Assembly (NCBI GenBank): GCA_910588845.1
Contig: CAJURU010000060.1
Location: 1 to 9,341 of the forward strand
Direction: 5' to 3'
Length of the DNA: 9,341 bases
Source: an uncultured Lachnospiraceae bacterium
GTDB lineage: Bacteria > Bacillota > Clostridia > Lachnospirales > Lachnospiraceae
In this document: positions 6,714 to 9,341 of the stretch, one piece after another
How the letters are laid out: each line of letters begins with the position of its first letter
Position numbering within the stretch: position 1 is the first letter of the stretch
Translations under genes and position numbers: made by a program
Notes under the pieces: model-generated
The model's input: only the letters and a program-made list of their open reading frames with translations
What the model was told of the DNA's origin: nothing
The model's database searches: none

Positions 6714-6790
6714 TGCCGCATTAAGCCCGAGACATACGCTATGTAATTCTATACAGCCAAACTGTCGTATGTTTCCCGCTCAATGCGGCA
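6714..6790. terminator. Long imperfect inverted repeat between convergent DUF1836 and yerC genes
   Basis: The 25-base arms 6714-6738 (from TGCCGCATTAAGC) and 6766-6790 (to TCAATGCGGCA) match at 21 of 25 positions, with one more G-U pair possible, around a 27-base loop. On the minus strand the stem is followed by a U-rich run (ATTTGTTTT, 6713-6705), so it could terminate the yerC transcript. The plus-strand side lacks a U tract, so termination of DUF1836 would depend on the stem alone. It is larger and looser than a usual terminator and may be a dispersed palindromic element. Confidence 0.5.
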
Positions 6791-6853
6791 GTATTGCGTC
6801 CGGCTCCCCGCACAAGAACAAAAATCCTCACGCCTTACCTTGTTAGCTGATTC

Positions 6854-7150
6854 CTACTCTTCCCCAATGCCCATTCTGGCGAATACCATATCATATCCGT
6901 CATTTCCATAATTCAGAGAACGATTCACCCTGCTGATTGTTGCCGTAGACGCCCCTGTCTGCTCTGCAATATCCAAATACGTCTTCTGCATCCGCAGCAT
7001 CCTTGCTACCTCAAACCTCTGAGACAATGACAACAGCTCATTGACCGTGCACACATCTTCAAAAAATTTATAACACTCTTCCTTATTTTCCAGGCTTAAA
7101 ATAGCTTCAAACAAATGGTCTACGGCTTCCGTCCTCAATTTTTTGCTCAT
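6854..7150 (-). CDS. yerC: YerC/YecD family TrpR-like DNA-binding protein
   Basis: The 98-residue, all-helical protein belongs to the YerC/YecD branch of the Trp repressor superfamily. The N-terminal helices (about 1-50, with LFEAILSLENKEECYKFFEDVCTVNEL read in two parts) resemble the TrpR core. A helix-turn-helix follows at about 57-77 (YLDIAEQTGASTATISRVNR). The C-terminal GYDMVFARMGI is also typical of the family. Its target and any ligand are not known to me; TrpR-like tryptophan binding should not be assumed. The ATG at 7150 was chosen over one at 7156: AAGGAG lies 7 bases from the former but touches the latter. In Bacillus subtilis yerC lies near pcrA, and here it is about 1 kb away, separated by the DUF1836 gene, so the linkage is partly kept. 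Confidence 0.9.
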   Translation of the reverse strand: MSKKLRTEAVDHLFEAILSLENKEECYKFFEDVCTVNELLSLSQRFEVARMLRMQKTYLDIAEQTGASTATISRVNRSLNYGNDGYDMVFARMGIGEE

Positions 7151-7205
7151 ACCCATTCTCCTTTATGTATTTCTTGGGCGCAGTCCTGCACCCCATATCC
7201 CTATG

Positions 7206-7234
7206 ATTTTATCATATTAAAGTTGTAAAGTAAA
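7206..7234 (-). promoter_or_regulatory. Probable yerC promoter
   Basis: On the minus strand, TTTACT (7234-7229), a 17-base spacer and TAAAAT (7211-7206) lie about 56 bases upstream of the yerC start. Each hexamer is one or two bases off consensus. Confidence 0.55.
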
Positions 7235-7266
7235 CAAATATTTATCTTCCAGTAGATATATTATCA

Positions 7267-7310
7267 CAGTTTAGCCGTGGGAACATTTGCGAATGGCGTA
7301 GACTGAACTG
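7267..7310. other. Weak stem-loop between the PHP gene and yerC
   Basis: CAGTTTAG (7267-7274) pairs with CTGAACTG (7303-7310), with one G-U pair. It lies about 20 bases past the PHP gene stop, so it could end that transcript, but no U tract follows. The remaining bases between the two genes show nothing further. Confidence 0.3.
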
Positions 7311-7327
7311 TTACTTGCAAACTTATA

Positions 7328-8050
7328 TCACTGAGATTTATAGTTGATATACTCATATACAGCCTCACCATGGGCATTTATAATCAGTTCTTGTGGGAAT
7401 TCCAACGATTCCAGCATTTCCAGGGCATACTCATGCCCGCCCACCAGATGATCTGCATGCGCGTCGGAATTGACAATAATAGGCGCCTGATATTTCACGC
7501 ACAGCTCCAACATCTGAAGATAATTCTCCCTGGCCCCCATGCGAAAACTTACCGGCGATAAAGAAGTGCTATTTACTTCCAGCAACACATGGTATTCTTT
7601 CGCAGCTTTCACCAAGGCCTCATAGTCAATAGAAAAGCGGCCGTCATCAGGGTGGCCAATAATATTAACATATGGATTTCTCATAGCCCCAAGATAGGCC
7701 GCTGTGTTCTCCTCCACTGTCCCGGAAACATAGCATGGCGGATGAATACTTGCCACAACCACATCCATCTCTTTTAAAATCTCTTCTGGAAGATCAACAT
7801 GGCCAACGTAATCCAGAATATTCAGCTCGGTGCCATATAACACGGTCAAATCTCCATGCCTGCGCGGCAGCACCTTATAATTAGAAAAATAAATCTGCTG
7901 ACAGCTTCCCGGCATAGCGGGCGCATGTTCCGTAATCGCCAATATCTCCAATCCTTTCTCCACAGCAGCCGCTATCATCTCATTCCTGGTATTGTAGGCA
8001 TGTCCGCTGGCAACGGTATGTGTGTGCAAATCCATCTTGTCCGTTATCAT
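7328..8050 (-). CDS. PHP-domain metal-dependent phosphatase, YcdX type
   Basis: A 240-residue cytoplasmic hydrolase of the polymerase-and-histidinol-phosphatase (PHP) superfamily. It matches the stand-alone YcdX branch, which binds a trinuclear metal centre and hydrolyses phosphoesters. All expected ligands are visible: H9 and H11 in DLHTHT, H17 in SGH, H42 in TEH, E75 in GTELN, H103 in SIHPPC, H133 in GHPDD, and D196/H198 in NSDAH. These fall at nearly the same spacing as in Escherichia coli YcdX. The physiological substrate is unknown. The start at 8050 fits the usual N-terminus a few residues before the DLHTHT motif; its AGAGG site is only 2 bases from the ATG. A start at the second Met (codon 6) is possible but has no better site. 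It is a single-gene unit with its own promoter, divergent from the ABC lipoprotein gene. Confidence 0.92.
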   Translation of the reverse strand: MITDKMDLHTHTVASGHAYNTRNEMIAAAVEKGLEILAITEHAPAMPGSCQQIYFSNYKVLPRRHGDLTVLYGTELNILDYVGHVDLPEEILKEMDVVVASIHPPCYVSGTVEENTAAYLGAMRNPYVNIIGHPDDGRFSIDYEALVKAAKEYHVLLEVNSTSLSPVSFRMGARENYLQMLELCVKYQAPIIVNSDAHADHLVGGHEYALEMLESLEFPQELIINAHGEAVYEYINYKSQ

Positions 8051-8074
8051 TTCCTCTTACCTTCTCTTCTTTTT

Positions 8075-8103
8075 TCTATATATTTTAGCTGTTTATTTGT
8101 CAA
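8075..8103 (-). promoter_or_regulatory. Promoter of the PHP gene
   Basis: On the minus strand, a perfect TTGACA (8103-8098), a 17-base spacer and TATAGA (8080-8075) lie about 25 bases upstream of the start codon. The 5' leader would be short. Confidence 0.72.
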
Positions 8104-8158
8104 AAAACAAGTCCCTACCCTACCAATCCTGATAACATATTAGCTCCCTCTTACATAC

Positions 8159-8164
8159 TATAAT
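8159..8164 (+). promoter_or_regulatory. Likely -10 element of the ABC lipoprotein gene
   Basis: A perfect TATAAT, 29 bases upstream of the start codon. No good -35 hexamer is found 16-18 bases further upstream (the position reads CATATT), so the promoter may need an activator. The 142-base gap has no visible TPP or other riboswitch. Confidence 0.45.
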
Positions 8165-8192
8165 TACAAATATAAATCAAAAGGACGAAAAT

Positions 8193-9212
8193 ATGAAAAA
8201 ACAAGTATTTCGCTGTCTAACTATGCTCTTATGCATCACAGCTGTTTTAAGTGTTTCTATGCTCACCGGTTGTTCTGCCAAAAAGAACAGCCAAAATCTG
8301 ACTAAACTGACATTAAACGAAGTGGCGCATTCTATTTTCTACGCCCCCATGTACGTTGCCATTGAAGAAGGCTACTTCGAGCAGGAAGGCATTGACCTCA
8401 CGCTCGTCACCGGGTTTGGCGCCGATAAGACGATGACCGCTGTTTTATCAGGCGAAGCAGATATCGGATTTATGGGACCCGAAACGACGGTCTATACCTA
8501 CAACGAAGGTGCGCAGGATTATGTGGTGAATTTTGCACAGCTGACGCAGCGTGCCGGAAATTTCCTGGTAGCGCGTGAAGAAATGCCTGACTTTACCTGG
8601 TCGGATCTGAAAGGAAGCGAGGTTCTCGGCGGGCGCAAGGGCGGTATGCCGGAAATGATTTTTGAGTATATTCTAAGGCAGAATGGTATTGAACCCTCCT
8701 CCGACCTTTCCATCGACCAAAGTATTGATTTCGGCTCCACAGCCGCTGCTTTTTCCGGTGGCAAGGGTGATTACTCCGTTGAATTTGAGCCTGGCGCAAC
8801 TTCTCTGGAATTAGAAGGGGAAGGATATGTCGTCGCATCTTTGGGCGTAGATTCCGGCTATGTTCCCTATACTGCATTCAGCGCCAAATCAGAGTATATG
8901 GAAAAAAATCCTGAAGTCATCCAGCAGTTCACCAATGCCCTGCAAAAAGGTATGGATTATACCAGAAGCCACACGCCGGATGAAATAGCAGCCGTTATCG
9001 CTCCACAATTTAAGGAAACCGATGCTAAGACCCTCACTGCCATTGTGACAAGATATCATGAGCAGGACACATGGAAAGAAAATCTCGTATTTGAAGAGGA
9101 CAGTTATCAGCTCCTTCTGGACATTCTCTCCGACGCCGGAGAACTCACCGGTAGTCCTTCTTATGAGGAACTGGTAAACACTACCTACGCGGAAAAAGCT
9201 GCTAATAAATAA
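8193..9212 (+). CDS. ABC importer substrate-binding lipoprotein, NMT1/THI5/SsuA-like
   Basis: The 339-residue protein starts with a lipoprotein signal: basic MKK, hydrophobic stretch (about 8-23) and lipobox L-T-G-C, with C27 as the lipidated residue. The mature protein should be anchored on the outer face of the membrane. After a Ser/Lys linker, the segment from about 37 (LTLNEVAHSIFYAPMYVAIE) is the hallmark N-terminal strand and helix of NMT1/SsuA-type binding proteins. It is followed by GYFEQEGIDLTLV, a G-x-ADKTMTAVLSGEADIGFMGPE ligand-cleft segment, and the second lobe with LGGRKGGMPE. Relatives bind sulfonates, nitrate, thiamine pyrimidine precursors or riboflavin; the ligand cannot be read from the sequence. 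AAGGA lies 7 bases before the ATG. No permease or ATPase gene follows in the remaining 129 bases, although such genes usually follow closely. Confidence 0.9.
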   Translation: MKKQVFRCLTMLLCITAVLSVSMLTGCSAKKNSQNLTKLTLNEVAHSIFYAPMYVAIEEGYFEQEGIDLTLVTGFGADKTMTAVLSGEADIGFMGPETTVYTYNEGAQDYVVNFAQLTQRAGNFLVAREEMPDFTWSDLKGSEVLGGRKGGMPEMIFEYILRQNGIEPSSDLSIDQSIDFGSTAAAFSGGKGDYSVEFEPGATSLELEGEGYVVASLGVDSGYVPYTAFSAKSEYMEKNPEVIQQFTNALQKGMDYTRSHTPDEIAAVIAPQFKETDAKTLTAIVTRYHEQDTWKENLVFEEDSYQLLLDILSDAGELTGSPSYEELVNTTYAEKAANK

Positions 9213-9341
9213 AGTTTTACGATAAATGAGACGCCCCTTACACCTTAAATGAATAATAGAAATTCACGGAAAGGATTGTTGCGTTAAGCCCGAATTATTC
9301 ACGGCACTGTGCTTTTAATATTTAGCACATGCCCATAGCCT
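9213..9341. other. Gene-free end of the window with short repeats
   Basis: No open frame with a ribosome binding site starts here. ATTCACGG occurs twice in direct orientation (9262-9269 and 9297-9304). GCGTTAAGCCCGA (9281-9293) nearly repeats GCATTAAGCCCGA in the inverted repeat at 6718-6730. A 5-bp hairpin GTGCT/AGCAC lies at 9308-9328. No U-rich terminator is visible. Confidence 0.4.

Noticed and set aside
6637..6846. Small plus-strand open frame after DUF1836
   Set aside because: It overlaps the DUF1836 end in another frame, runs through the inverted repeat and has no ribosome binding site.
7331..7336. CTGAGA, a TPP-riboswitch-like hexamer, considered because of the NMT1-like gene
   Set aside because: It is inside the end of the PHP coding region, far from the lipoprotein gene, and no other riboswitch elements accompany it.
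7856..8143. Plus-strand open frame of 95 codons
   Set aside because: It is mostly antisense to the PHP gene's metal-binding N-terminus and has no recognisable domain.
8593..8877. Minus-strand open frame inside the ABC lipoprotein gene
   Set aside because: It is a shadow of a well-supported gene; its Arg-rich content and lack of a ribosome binding site argue against it.

Overview
The window looks like the chromosome of a low-to-moderate GC Gram-positive anaerobe of the Clostridia, most likely Lachnospiraceae. The basis is the gene set (a DUF1836 protein, a YerC/TrpR-like protein, PcrA with the Firmicute C-terminus, an RlmCD-type methyltransferase), strong purine-rich ribosome binding sites and sigma-A-like promoters. 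No marker gene fixes the genus, so this is inference from protein style.

Layout from left to right. Bases 1-1236 are the 3' part of an IS4-type DDE transposase whose start lies outside the window. It has the full Y(2)R(3)E(6)K signature, but a glycine sits where the second catalytic aspartate is expected. It converges on a minus-strand block: rlmD (2790-1375), a ~260-bp intergenic stretch packed with hairpins (2829-3091, including a 20-bp-arm perfect inverted repeat and a clear terminator), a small membrane protein with an acidic tail (3373-3116), and the helicase gene pcrA (5880-3622). pcrA and the plus-strand DUF1836 regulator-like gene (6069-6707) are divergent. Each has a near-consensus promoter with a 17-bp spacer, and between the two genes lies a tandem pair of 33-bp repeats that reaches into the DUF1836 promoter. 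DUF1836 converges on a YerC/TrpR-like gene (7150-6854) across a long imperfect inverted repeat. Next comes a PHP-domain metal-dependent phosphatase of the YcdX type (8050-7328, minus). Last is a divergent lipoprotein gene for the substrate-binding component of an NMT1/SsuA-like ABC importer (8193-9212, plus), followed by 129 bases with no gene.

The genes do not form one pathway. pcrA (repair and replication) and rlmD (23S rRNA methylation) are housekeeping. DUF1836 and YerC are small predicted DNA-binding proteins. The PHP enzyme and ABC lipoprotein look like independent single-gene units with their own control regions.

I do not see a convincing new multi-gene system. The most interesting signals are regulatory or structural: the tandem repeat overlapping the DUF1836 promoter, the hairpin-dense element upstream of rlmD, the acidic-tailed membrane microprotein next to pcrA, and the apparent active-site substitution in the transposase.
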